Shown in pieces: positions 27,134 to 35,057 of a stretch of 64,000 nucleotides of DNA. Both the position numbers and the translations under genes were made by a program. The stretch is from Pseudomonadota bacterium (GTDB taxonomy: Bacteria > Pseudomonadota > Gammaproteobacteria > DASZBR01): contig JAJYDF010000006.1 of assembly GCA_021777765.1 (NCBI GenBank), positions 1 through 64,000 on the forward strand, given 5' to 3'. How positions within the stretch are numbered: position 1 is the first letter of the stretch; each line of letters opens with the position of its first letter. Below the pieces are notes generated by a model. That model searched no databases, was not told where the DNA came from, and saw only the letters and a program-made list of their open reading frames with translations.

Positions 27134-27478
27134 ATGGCAAAAGTAAGTAATATTGCGAAATCTCCTCCCGCAGCCGTAGAAAGCCTCCTCATTCAATTAG
27201 GACGGAATATACATATTGCACGTATCCGTCGAGGTTTGCGGTTAGTGGACTTAGCTGAACGAATTGGTATTTCTCGCTATGTCATGTCTGATATTGAGAA
27301 AGGTAAGCCTACTACAGCTATTGCAGCTTATATAGGTGCATTGTGGGCCCTAAGATTGACAGATGATTTAGTCAATATTGCTGATCCTGATAGGGATATT
27401 GAAGGAAAAGCTTTAGAGAGCATACGCGCACCTAAAACAGCAGCAAAACGAAAGAAGGTATTAGACAATGACTTCTGA
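27134..27478 (+). CDS. hipB: HipB-like antitoxin, XRE-family repressor
   Basis: A 114-residue DNA-binding protein with an XRE/Cro-type helix-turn-helix at about residues 15-70 (LGRNIHIARIRRGLRLVDLA, ERIGISRYVMSDIEKGKPTT). It overlaps the following HipA-like kinase by 11 bases, the standard antitoxin-toxin arrangement. By family, it binds and neutralises HipA and represses the operon. The frame is open upstream to 27080, but ATG 27134 gives a normal N-terminus. The tail is basic (PKTAAKRKKVLDNDF). Confidence 0.85.
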   Translation: MAKVSNIAKSPPAAVESLLIQLGRNIHIARIRRGLRLVDLAERIGISRYVMSDIEKGKPTTAIAAYIGALWALRLTDDLVNIADPDRDIEGKALESIRAPKTAAKRKKVLDNDF

Positions 27479-28736
27479 ACGACAATGTTTTGTATATATT
27501 GTTCCGCCTGGATCGACAAAATTTGTAACGGCTGGGCGTTTTCAAATATCTCAAACACGTGAAGGTATTCCTATTGGTGAGTTTGTGTATGGCAAAAAAT
27601 ATATGGAAAGAATTGATGCCGTGGAATTTGATCCTGTTGAATTACGATTGAGCCAATTGCATTACAAAACAGTAAAATTAAATGGTTTTTTTGGTGCTAT
27701 TCGAGATGCTATGCCGGATTTTTGGGGACGAAAAATTATTGAATGTCATATAGGAAAAACGAATCTTGATGAATTTGATTATTTAATGTACGGAGCTGAT
27801 GACCACGCGGGCGCTTTAGGATTTGGTTTAAATGTAACTCCACCTGCTCCACGTAAACATTTTAATAAAACGTTAGACCTTGAATTAGTACAAGAAATGG
27901 CAGAAATTATTTTGAGAAATGAAAATTCGACTAACTTTCCTTTAACAGATTTGCAACAAGTACAAGAATTTCTTCTTGAAGGTACCTCTATGGGCGGCGC
28001 ACGTCCAAAAGCAGTTGTAGAAGATGATAATAGTTTATGGATTGCCAAATTTGGTAGTCCTTATGATAGATGGAATTTCCCGCTTGTAGAATTTAGTCTC
28101 CTTAATTTAGCAGAAAAATGTGGCATTAATATCGTTGATCATAAAATGACAAGAGTGGCAAATAAAGATGTACTGATGGTTAGACGGTTTGATAGAAATA
28201 AATCTGAAAAAGGTTATTCTCGATATCGTATGGTGAGTGCATTAACATTATTAAAATCGGATGATAATCCTACTGTCCGTGAAAATTGGTCTTATTTAAT
28301 ATTGGCTGATGAAATACGTCGTATAAGTGCGCATCCAAAAGTAGATTTACAGGAATTATTTAAGAGGATGTGTTTTAACGCATTAGTTTCAAATTTAGAT
28401 GATCACCCACGAAATCATGCAATATTAGCTAAAGATAAAGCTTGGCAATTAAGTCCTGCATATGATTTAACACCAACACCATCTATTGCTAAAGAAACTC
28501 GAAATTTAGCATTGTCATGTGGTTTATATGGCAGATCAGCACAAAAAAATAATTTATTAAGTGGATGTGATCGCTTTCTTTTGTCAAAAGAAAATGCAGA
28601 AAATATTATTAATAATATGGTTAAAATAATAGGTGATGAATGGTATTCTACATTTCGTTATGCAGGCGTGAGTGAACAAGATTGTCAAAGGGTCAGTTCA
28701 GCATTTTTAAATGAAGGTTTTTTTTACGCAATGTAA
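27468..28736 (+). CDS. hipA: HipA-like serine/threonine kinase toxin
   Basis: A 422-residue HipA-family kinase. It contains the nucleotide-binding loop segment GTSMGGARPKAVV (172-184), LWIAKF with the ATP lysine (190-195), the catalytic segment NLDDHPRNHAIL (309-320, Asp311 as likely base) and the metal-binding LSPAYDLTPTP (328-338). In E. coli HipA phosphorylates glutamyl-tRNA synthetase and causes growth arrest; other family members have other targets. The coupled hipB lies upstream with an 11-base overlap. All catalytic residues look intact, so it is probably functional. It is convergent with mltA. Confidence 0.88.
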   Translation: MTSERQCFVYIVPPGSTKFVTAGRFQISQTREGIPIGEFVYGKKYMERIDAVEFDPVELRLSQLHYKTVKLNGFFGAIRDAMPDFWGRKIIECHIGKTNLDEFDYLMYGADDHAGALGFGLNVTPPAPRKHFNKTLDLELVQEMAEIILRNENSTNFPLTDLQQVQEFLLEGTSMGGARPKAVVEDDNSLWIAKFGSPYDRWNFPLVEFSLLNLAEKCGINIVDHKMTRVANKDVLMVRRFDRNKSEKGYSRYRMVSALTLLKSDDNPTVRENWSYLILADEIRRISAHPKVDLQELFKRMCFNALVSNLDDHPRNHAILAKDKAWQLSPAYDLTPTPSIAKETRNLALSCGLYGRSAQKNNLLSGCDRFLLSKENAENIINNMVKIIGDEWYSTFRYAGVSEQDCQRVSSAFLNEGFFYAM

Positions 28737-28783
28737 TTCTATTAATTGTTAATAAAATATCGATAGCAAGAAATAAAATATAA

Positions 28784-29980
28784 TTAATTTGCTTTACAAC
28801 ACTTTTTAGCTTTTGGTAACAACATCCAATATTTTCCTGGGCTTTTCATATGACCTGCAATAAATGCAGCTTCATCACCAGCGCCCCAATAAATATCACC
28901 ACGGACTATGCCTTTAATTGCGCCACCAACATCTTGTGCAATTAATAGCTGATTAAATGGCTTTAATTGATTTGAATTTATTTGAGGGATGCCTGTATTT
29001 AGCCAAATAGGTACACCTAGCGGAATATAATTATTATCAATGGCTAAAGATCCTTTTGGTGTGAGTTGCACACCTTCTTTACCAGTTGGTCCACCTGATC
29101 CAATGACTTTAAAAAATACATACGATTTATCGTGATTCAATATATCGTTAATTTGAGTGGGATGTTGCATTAACCATGCGCGGATCGATTGTAATGAAAT
29201 ATCTTGTTTGCTGAGATAATTATTTTCTAATAACACTTCGCCGATAGCGGTATATTGATGGCCATTATCAGCGTCATATCCAATTAATAATTGTTGATGA
29301 TTGGGTAATTCAATAATTGCAGAACCTTGAATTTGCGCAAAAAATACATCGATTGGATTATTGGCCCAAGCGATTACATCTGTATTAGCTTGAATTGCTC
29401 CATTATTGATTGCTGCGCGATCAGGATAAGGCATTAAAGTATTATTTTTTAATTGACCAACGATATATTTTCCGCTGAAGAGTGGATTAAATAATCCCAA
29501 ATTTATTTTTATTAAATCATGAGGAACAGCATAGATCGGCGTAGTATAGTTTTGATCTTTTGTGTGGCTCGCATGTAATAACGGTAAGTAATAACCAGTA
29601 AATAATCCGTGTGGATTAAAATTATTAAAGACGTAATAGGGTACAAACCATTGTTCAAAAAATTGTTTAGTGTTAATTGCATTTGTGGCAGTAATATTAT
29701 TTGCAGCTAAACAAATTGTTTGCCATTGTCGATTATTTCCACTTTGAGTCAATTTGCTATAGGGGTTTTGTGGATCGCGTTTTAATATTTCCTGGCAGGA
29801 TAGACGAAAGGCATTAAATGCTTGGGTTTCGTCACCCGTTTCCCAATTGGGTAAGTGTGAAAAAGATGATTTAATTAAAATAAGGTGAGGTCCAAACGTA
29901 CCGTAGTAATAAAATAATGCAAAGCAAGCAATTAAAATTGCAATAATTACAGTGAAAATACTTTTTTTAAGATAATGCAT
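28784..29980 (-). CDS. mltA: Membrane-bound lytic murein transglycosylase A
   Basis: A 398-residue peptidoglycan lytic transglycosylase that cleaves glycan strands to 1,6-anhydro products. An N-terminal hydrophobic anchor (residues 8-26) contains LIAC, which could be a lipobox, but the residues after the Cys are hydrophobic, so a plain membrane anchor is also possible. The MltA domain shows GLFTGYYLPLL, FFAQIQGSA and IGSGGPTGKEG. The C-terminal 3D domain has the three aspartates (AQDVGGAIKG, RGDIYWG, GDEA). Length and layout match the family. Confidence 0.93.
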   Translation of the reverse strand: MHYLKKSIFTVIIAILIACFALFYYYGTFGPHLILIKSSFSHLPNWETGDETQAFNAFRLSCQEILKRDPQNPYSKLTQSGNNRQWQTICLAANNITATNAINTKQFFEQWFVPYYVFNNFNPHGLFTGYYLPLLHASHTKDQNYTTPIYAVPHDLIKINLGLFNPLFSGKYIVGQLKNNTLMPYPDRAAINNGAIQANTDVIAWANNPIDVFFAQIQGSAIIELPNHQQLLIGYDADNGHQYTAIGEVLLENNYLSKQDISLQSIRAWLMQHPTQINDILNHDKSYVFFKVIGSGGPTGKEGVQLTPKGSLAIDNNYIPLGVPIWLNTGIPQINSNQLKPFNQLLIAQDVGGAIKGIVRGDIYWGAGDEAAFIAGHMKSPGKYWMLLPKAKKCCKAN

Positions 29981-30064
29981 AACATTTTCCGATCAGATAT
30001 ACTAACTGACCTTGCATTTTAACATACAACCACAAATTTTAATCAATTTTTTTGGATACATTCT

Positions 30065-31501
30065 ATGCCACTACGACGTACAAAAATTATTGCTACATTA
30101 GGGCCATCAACTGATGATTCCGTTATGCTAAAACGAATTATTGAAGCGGGTGTTGATTTGGTGCGCTTAAATTTTTCACATGGAAAAGCAGAAGATCACG
30201 CTAAACGATTACATCAAGCACGTGAAGCTGCTGCATCATTAGATAAAGAAATAGCAGTTATGGCAGATTTACAAGGTCCTAAAATTCGTATTGCGCGATT
30301 TAAAAATAAACAAATTTGCTTACATGAAGGAGACACTTTTACTTTAGATGCCTCATTAGCTGATGATGTCGGTGATGAACAACAAGTAGGGATTGATTAT
30401 AAAGAATTACCGCATGATTTACATGTTAACGATATTTTATTATTAGATGATGGCCGATTAGTTTTTAAAGTGAAAGAACTCATTGGGAATAAAATCATTT
30501 GTGATGTACAAGTGGGTGGCGTTTTATCGAATAATAAAGGAATTAATCGATTAGGCGGTGGTTTATCAGCGAAAGCACTAACAGATAAAGATCGCGAAGA
30601 TTTAAAAACAGCAGTTTCTTTAGGTGTAGATTATGTAGCTATTTCTTTTCCGCGTAGTGCAGCAGATATTAATGAAGCGAGAGAATTATTAAATAAAGAA
30701 AATAGTAAGGCGGGCATAGTCGCAAAAATTGAACGTGCAGAAGCAGTACACGCGTTAGATGAAATTATTAAAGCGTCTGATGCTGTTATGGTTGCGCGTG
30801 GTGATTTGGGTGTGGAAATTGGTGATGCTGAATTACCTGCTGTACAAAAACATATTATTCAACGTGCGCGCACATTAGATAAAGCCGTTATTACTGCAAC
30901 ACAAATGATGGAATCGATGATCCATAATGCAATTCCTACGCGTGCAGAAGTATTTGATGTGGCCAATGCAGTCATTGATGGTACTGACGCGGTGATGTTA
31001 TCTGCTGAAACAGCTACCGGTGAACATCCTGCTAAAGTGGTTGAAGCAATGGCGAGAATTTGTTTAGGTGCTGAACGTCAAAAACGCACGCAAATATCAG
31101 GTCATCGTGTCGAATGTCATTTCACCCGTGTTGATGAAGCAATTGCAATGGCTGCGATGTATACCGCAAATCATTTAAATATTAAGGCAATTATTGCATT
31201 AACTGAATCAGGTTCTACACCATTATGGATGTCGCGTATTCGATCTGGTATTCCCATTTATGGATTATCTAGAAATATTGATACACAGCGTCGTATGACA
31301 TTATATCGCGGTGTTTATCCTGTGAATTTCAATGTGACGTCATATCCTTTTGATCAGGTTAATAAAATGGCAATAACTGAATTAAAAAAACATCATATTG
31401 TTGAAACCGGTGATTGGGTAATTATCACGCGGGGTGATTTAATTGGTGTGCACGGAAAAACGAATGAGATGAAAATTATTCAGGTTGATAGTGATAAATA
31501 A
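30065..31501 (+). CDS. pyk: Pyruvate kinase
   Basis: A 478-residue glycolytic enzyme forming pyruvate and ATP from phosphoenolpyruvate. Seen are RRTKIIATLGPS, VRLNFSHG (substrate arginine), MADLQGPKIRI, the active-site signature GIVAKIERAEAVHALDEII with its Lys and Glu, MVARGDLGVEI, TQMMESMI and MLSAETATGEHP. The C-terminal allosteric domain is present. The length fits the PykA-type enzymes. fba follows 33 bases later, so the two are probably one transcript. Confidence 0.98.
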   Translation: MPLRRTKIIATLGPSTDDSVMLKRIIEAGVDLVRLNFSHGKAEDHAKRLHQAREAAASLDKEIAVMADLQGPKIRIARFKNKQICLHEGDTFTLDASLADDVGDEQQVGIDYKELPHDLHVNDILLLDDGRLVFKVKELIGNKIICDVQVGGVLSNNKGINRLGGGLSAKALTDKDREDLKTAVSLGVDYVAISFPRSAADINEARELLNKENSKAGIVAKIERAEAVHALDEIIKASDAVMVARGDLGVEIGDAELPAVQKHIIQRARTLDKAVITATQMMESMIHNAIPTRAEVFDVANAVIDGTDAVMLSAETATGEHPAKVVEAMARICLGAERQKRTQISGHRVECHFTRVDEAIAMAAMYTANHLNIKAIIALTESGSTPLWMSRIRSGIPIYGLSRNIDTQRRMTLYRGVYPVNFNVTSYPFDQVNKMAITELKKHHIVETGDWVIITRGDLIGVHGKTNEMKIIQVDSDK

Positions 31502-31534
31502 GATTTTTTTTAATTTTAAATTTGAGGAGAATTT

Positions 31535-32599
31535 ATGGCACTTATTTCTTTACGACAATTGTTAGATCACGCAGCAGAACATCATTATGGCGTTCCTGCA
31601 TTTAATGTGAATAATTTGGAACAAATGCGCGCCATTATGGAAGCAGCTGATGAAACGAACAGTCCTGTGATTGTGCAAGCTTCTGCTGGTGCTAGAAAAT
31701 ATGCAGGCGCGCCATTTTTACGTCATTTAATTTTAGCAGCGATTGAAGAATTTCCACATATTCCTGTCTGTATGCATCAAGATCATGGTGCTTCGCCGGA
31801 TGTGTGTCAGCGATCAATTCAATTAGGATTTAGTTCGGTGATGATGGATGGTTCATTAAAAGAAGATATGAAAACACCATCTGATTTTACTTATAACGTC
31901 AATGTCACTGCAAATGTGGTTGCGATGGCACATGCGTGTGGTGTATCGGTTGAAGGTGAATTAGGTTGTTTAGGTTCACTAGAAACAGGTCATGCTGATA
32001 AAGAAGATGGATCAGGTGCTGAAGGTAAATTAACGCATGATCAATTATTAACTGATCCAGAACAAGCCGCGGCATTTGTAAAAGCAACAAAAGTAGATGC
32101 TTTAGCTATTGCAATTGGTACTAGCCATGGTGCTTATAAATTTACACGCCCACCTACAGGTGACATTTTAGCGATTAATCGCATTAAAGAAATTCATGCA
32201 CGAATTCCTGACACGCATTTAGTAATGCATGGTTCTTCTTCAGTACCACAAGATTGGTTGGAAATTATTAATCATTTTGGTGGCGCAATGGGCAAAACAT
32301 ATGGTGTACCTGTAGCTGAAATTCAAGAAGGGATTAAACATGGCGTGCGAAAAATTAATATCGATACCGATTTACGCATGGCATCGACTGGTGCAATTCG
32401 TAAATTTATGGCGGAATTTCCTAAAGAATTTGATCCACGTAAATATCTAGGTGAAGCAACTAAAGCAATGAAAGGTATTTGCAAAGCGCGTTACGAAGAA
32501 TTTGGTACTGCAGGATATGCGGATAAAATTAAAGTGATATCTTTGGAAAATATGTTTCATCGATATAAGAGTGGGGAATTAAATCCGCGGGTGAATTAA
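31535..32599 (+). CDS. fba: Class II fructose-bisphosphate aldolase
   Basis: A 354-residue zinc-dependent aldolase, of the type often called Calvin-cycle subtype (FbaA/CbbA), that cleaves fructose-1,6-bisphosphate. Seen are [14 protein letters not shown], the zinc/catalytic site HQDHGAS, the second signature [27 protein letters not shown], and [12 protein letters not shown] for phosphate binding. GAGGAG lies seven bases before the ATG. It is the second gene of a pyk-fba pair. Confidence 0.98.
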   Translation: MALISLRQLLDHAAEHHYGVPAFNVNNLEQMRAIMEAADETNSPVIVQASAGARKYAGAPFLRHLILAAIEEFPHIPVCMHQDHGASPDVCQRSIQLGFSSVMMDGSLKEDMKTPSDFTYNVNVTANVVAMAHACGVSVEGELGCLGSLETGHADKEDGSGAEGKLTHDQLLTDPEQAAAFVKATKVDALAIAIGTSHGAYKFTRPPTGDILAINRIKEIHARIPDTHLVMHGSSSVPQDWLEIINHFGGAMGKTYGVPVAEIQEGIKHGVRKINIDTDLRMASTGAIRKFMAEFPKEFDPRKYLGEATKAMKGICKARYEEFGTAGYADKIKVISLENMFHRYKSGELNPRVN

Positions 32600-32622
32600 A
32601 ATTTTCTATTATCGTAGAAATC

Positions 32623-32817
32623 GTAGCCTGGGTGGAGCAAATGAAGATATTTAATAATATGATAATGCTGCATGTTTATAAAGATATCAAATTTAACCAT
32701 CGGCGTAACTCGGGAAATATTAATTTCCCGGGTTACGCAGTAGTTTTTAATAAAGGTCGTTAAAAGGTCCAGGCTACGTTATATTAATTTAAATTTCATT
32801 TGCTTCACCCAGGCTAC
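32623..32817. repeat. Palindromic dispersed repeat, AGCCTGGGTG family, best copy
   Basis: A 195-base element. The ends are GTAGCCTGGGTGGAGCAAAT (32623) and its inverse ATTTGCTTCACCCAGGCTAC (ending 32817), with one mismatch over 20 or more bases. At its centre is a second palindrome, GCGTAACTCGGGAAAT / ATTTCCCGGGTTACGC (32703-32738), also with one mismatch. There is no coding frame. It fills most of the gap between fba and the MFS gene. Related copies lie at 2714 and, in part, at 51331. Confidence 0.85.
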
Positions 32818-32872
32818 ATGTACTGAAGTAATATATTTAAAACCACAAAATTATTAGGTATAAATTAATATT

Positions 32873-34105
32873 ATGAATAAATTCATTACGCCATTAAAAA
32901 ATTTCTTTATAAACACACCTTCTTATCGCACACATCATAAATATGTATTAATTATTATTTTGATGTTATCCATTGTGGGGCAAGGTGCATCTGATCTTTA
33001 TTTGCCTTCATTGCCCGCAATTACACATGCATTAAATAGCCCAAAACAAATCATTCAATTAACTATCGCAGTATATTTATTAGGATTTAGTTTATCGCAA
33101 TTAATTTATGGTCCTTTGTCAGACAAGATTGGTCGACGTAAAGTGATATTAATAGGATTAGTCATTTGTACAATAGGCAGCATAATTTGTGCATTTGCCA
33201 ACAGTGCAATCATATTAATTATTGGCAGATTTATTCAGGGAGCGGGAATTGGTGGTAGTGTTGCACTGACAAGAGCAATGATGCGCGATGTATTTCGAGG
33301 GAATCGCTTATCCCGTGTCGGATCGCAAATAGGGACTATTTCATCATTTACATTAGCTATGGCACCCACATTAGGTGGTTATTTACAATCTTGGTTTGGT
33401 TGGCGCGCCAGTTTTATATTTTTATTAATTTATTGTGGGACAGCGTGGATTATTGTGTGGCGTTTATTACCGGAAACCAATAAATCTTTTAATCCTATCG
33501 CAACACAATTGCGCACATTATCGGTCAATTATTTTTTACTATTATCTAATCGACAATTTATGGGCAGTGTTTTGTGTTCCAGTTTTGCATTATCTGGTGT
33601 AATAGCTTATGCCACTGCCAGTCCTTTTTTATTTCAAGTTACACTGAATTTTTCTCCAATAGCTTATGGTTGTTTAGCAGTATTTATTGCTGCTGGATTA
33701 TCAATAGGTGCTTTTCTCAATACAAAATTAGTGATGCGATTTGGTATGCGTATGATGCTGTTAATTGGTGGCAATTTAATGGTTTTTGCCGGAATTTTAA
33801 TGGCATCATTTTTTATGCTGGGACATGTTAATGTTTATGTCATTTTGATTCCCGTTATATTATTTATTGTTGGTGCGGGATTTATTTATTCAAATTCATT
33901 TGCCATTGCATTTACACCCTTTGCACATATGGCAGGAGTCGCTGGTGCATTATATGGTGCAATTCAAGTATTAGTTGCTGCATTAACTAGCGGATTAATG
34001 AGCATGTTGCATGAACATAATCAATTGCCATTATCCATTATATTTCTTTTTTTAGGCGCATTAACGATGTGGATGTTGGATTTTGTAATTAAGTGGGACA
34101 AGTGA
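32873..34105 (+). CDS. MFS transporter, Bcr/CflA drug-resistance family
   Basis: A 410-residue protein with about twelve membrane segments. The first segment carries SDLYLPSLPAI, typical of Bcr/CflA exporters. Motif A is GPLSDKIGRRKVIL and the helix 4-5 motif is GRFIQGAGIGGSVALTRAMM. The family exports drugs such as bicyclomycin, or small metabolites; the substrate here is unknown. The first ~25 residues are cytoplasmic and basic. It appears to be a single-gene transcript between the palindromic repeat and the histone-like gene. Confidence 0.9.
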   Translation: MNKFITPLKNFFINTPSYRTHHKYVLIIILMLSIVGQGASDLYLPSLPAITHALNSPKQIIQLTIAVYLLGFSLSQLIYGPLSDKIGRRKVILIGLVICTIGSIICAFANSAIILIIGRFIQGAGIGGSVALTRAMMRDVFRGNRLSRVGSQIGTISSFTLAMAPTLGGYLQSWFGWRASFIFLLIYCGTAWIIVWRLLPETNKSFNPIATQLRTLSVNYFLLLSNRQFMGSVLCSSFALSGVIAYATASPFLFQVTLNFSPIAYGCLAVFIAAGLSIGAFLNTKLVMRFGMRMMLLIGGNLMVFAGILMASFFMLGHVNVYVILIPVILFIVGAGFIYSNSFAIAFTPFAHMAGVAGALYGAIQVLVAALTSGLMSMLHEHNQLPLSIIFLFLGALTMWMLDFVIKWDK

Positions 34106-34120
34106 AAACGTTAAAAATTA

Positions 34121-34150
34121 TTGCTAATTAAAAAAAATGTCTGCTATATT
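34121..34150 (+). promoter_or_regulatory. Putative sigma-70 promoter of the histone-like gene
   Basis: TTGCTA (34121-34126) and TATATT (34145-34150) are separated by 18 bases. They lie 36 bases before the ATG at 34186, which has AAAAGGAAG as its ribosome-binding site. Confidence 0.45.
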
Positions 34151-34185
34151 AGCGCCCTTGTCATTTTCTTAAAAGGAAGTATGTT

Positions 34186-34809
34186 ATGAAAGCTAAAAAG
34201 CATAAAGCAGGACGCAAGACAACACATGCAAAAACACATCGTACTAAATCACAAAATCCCACCCAAATTGCTAGAGAAAAATGGCGTTTAGCAGTTCAAA
34301 GATGTAAAGAAATCAATCGTCAATGGAAAAATAAATTAGCTGAAAAAACCACAGAATTTAAGAAAAAATTGGAAGAAATCGCTAATAGTTCTTATGCAAA
34401 AGCAGTAGAAACAGTTGCAAGTGATACCCGTCGTAGATTTGAAGCAAGAGCAAAAGCGATAGCGGCAGCTGAAGCGAAATTTGAGAAAAAATTTGAAAAA
34501 GTATTAGCAAAAAGAAACAAGCGACGTGGTAAAACAAAAAATGTATCTCGTAAACATGAAACCCATCCAACAACAACGCATGGCACATCTACTACCAGAA
34601 AATTGACTGGAAAAAGACGTGGCAGTAAGTCAACCGTAGCTACTCATGCTCATACAAATCATCAAACAACTACTACACCTCCACAGGGTAGTAAAAGACA
34701 TGGTAGAAAAGCTGGTAGAAAATCTACTTCACACACTTTGGGGCATCGCACAACGACTCATGCAACTCAACGTGGTAGATCAGCAAAACGTCGCGTAGCA
34801 GTACGTTAA
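34186..34809 (+). CDS. Very basic histone H1-like / AlgP-like protein
   Basis: A 207-residue protein extremely rich in Lys, Arg, Thr and His. The N-terminus (KAKKHKAGRKTTHAKTHRTK) and the whole C-terminal half are low-complexity basic tails with repeated G-R-K and T-T-H motifs. The middle (residues about 25-110) is a charged helix, probably coiled coil (FKKKLEEIANSSYAKAVETV). The architecture resembles bacterial H1-like proteins (Hc1, AlgP, BpH1), which compact the nucleoid. A host-nucleus target is also possible in an intracellular bacterium. It has its own likely promoter and a downstream hairpin. DNA binding is inferred from composition. Confidence 0.7.
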   Translation: MKAKKHKAGRKTTHAKTHRTKSQNPTQIAREKWRLAVQRCKEINRQWKNKLAEKTTEFKKKLEEIANSSYAKAVETVASDTRRRFEARAKAIAAAEAKFEKKFEKVLAKRNKRRGKTKNVSRKHETHPTTTHGTSTTRKLTGKRRGSKSTVATHAHTNHQTTTTPPQGSKRHGRKAGRKSTSHTLGHRTTTHATQRGRSAKRRVAVR

Positions 34810-34820
34810 TAAATCGCGTT

Positions 34821-34918
34821 AAGGGGTCAAGTATTATTTGTCAGCTTTCAAATCTATATAATTAATATTTAGATTGCATAAGAAAGTTGAGAGAGGATAC
34901 TTGACCCCTTTATTTTTT
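34821..34918. repeat. Long inverted repeat with T-run, probable terminator
   Basis: AAGGGGTCAAGTAT (34821-34834) pairs perfectly with ATACTTGACCCCTT (34897-34910), with inner pairing CAGCTTTC/GAAAGTTG, and is followed by TATTTTTTT. It could end the histone-like transcript. The right arm (34886-34910) recurs at 46701-46725 with 21 of 25 bases identical, so it is also part of a dispersed repeat. Confidence 0.6.
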
Positions 34919-35057
34919 TCTTATTAATGACAGGCATTTTTTCTATTAATTAGTCGATTGTGGATTTCGCGCTAAATCATTTAAATAGTTATTGTCTTAA
35001 AGACCTTTTTTATACAAGGTAATGGTTATCTCATGGTACTATTCTAGCCTACAATTA

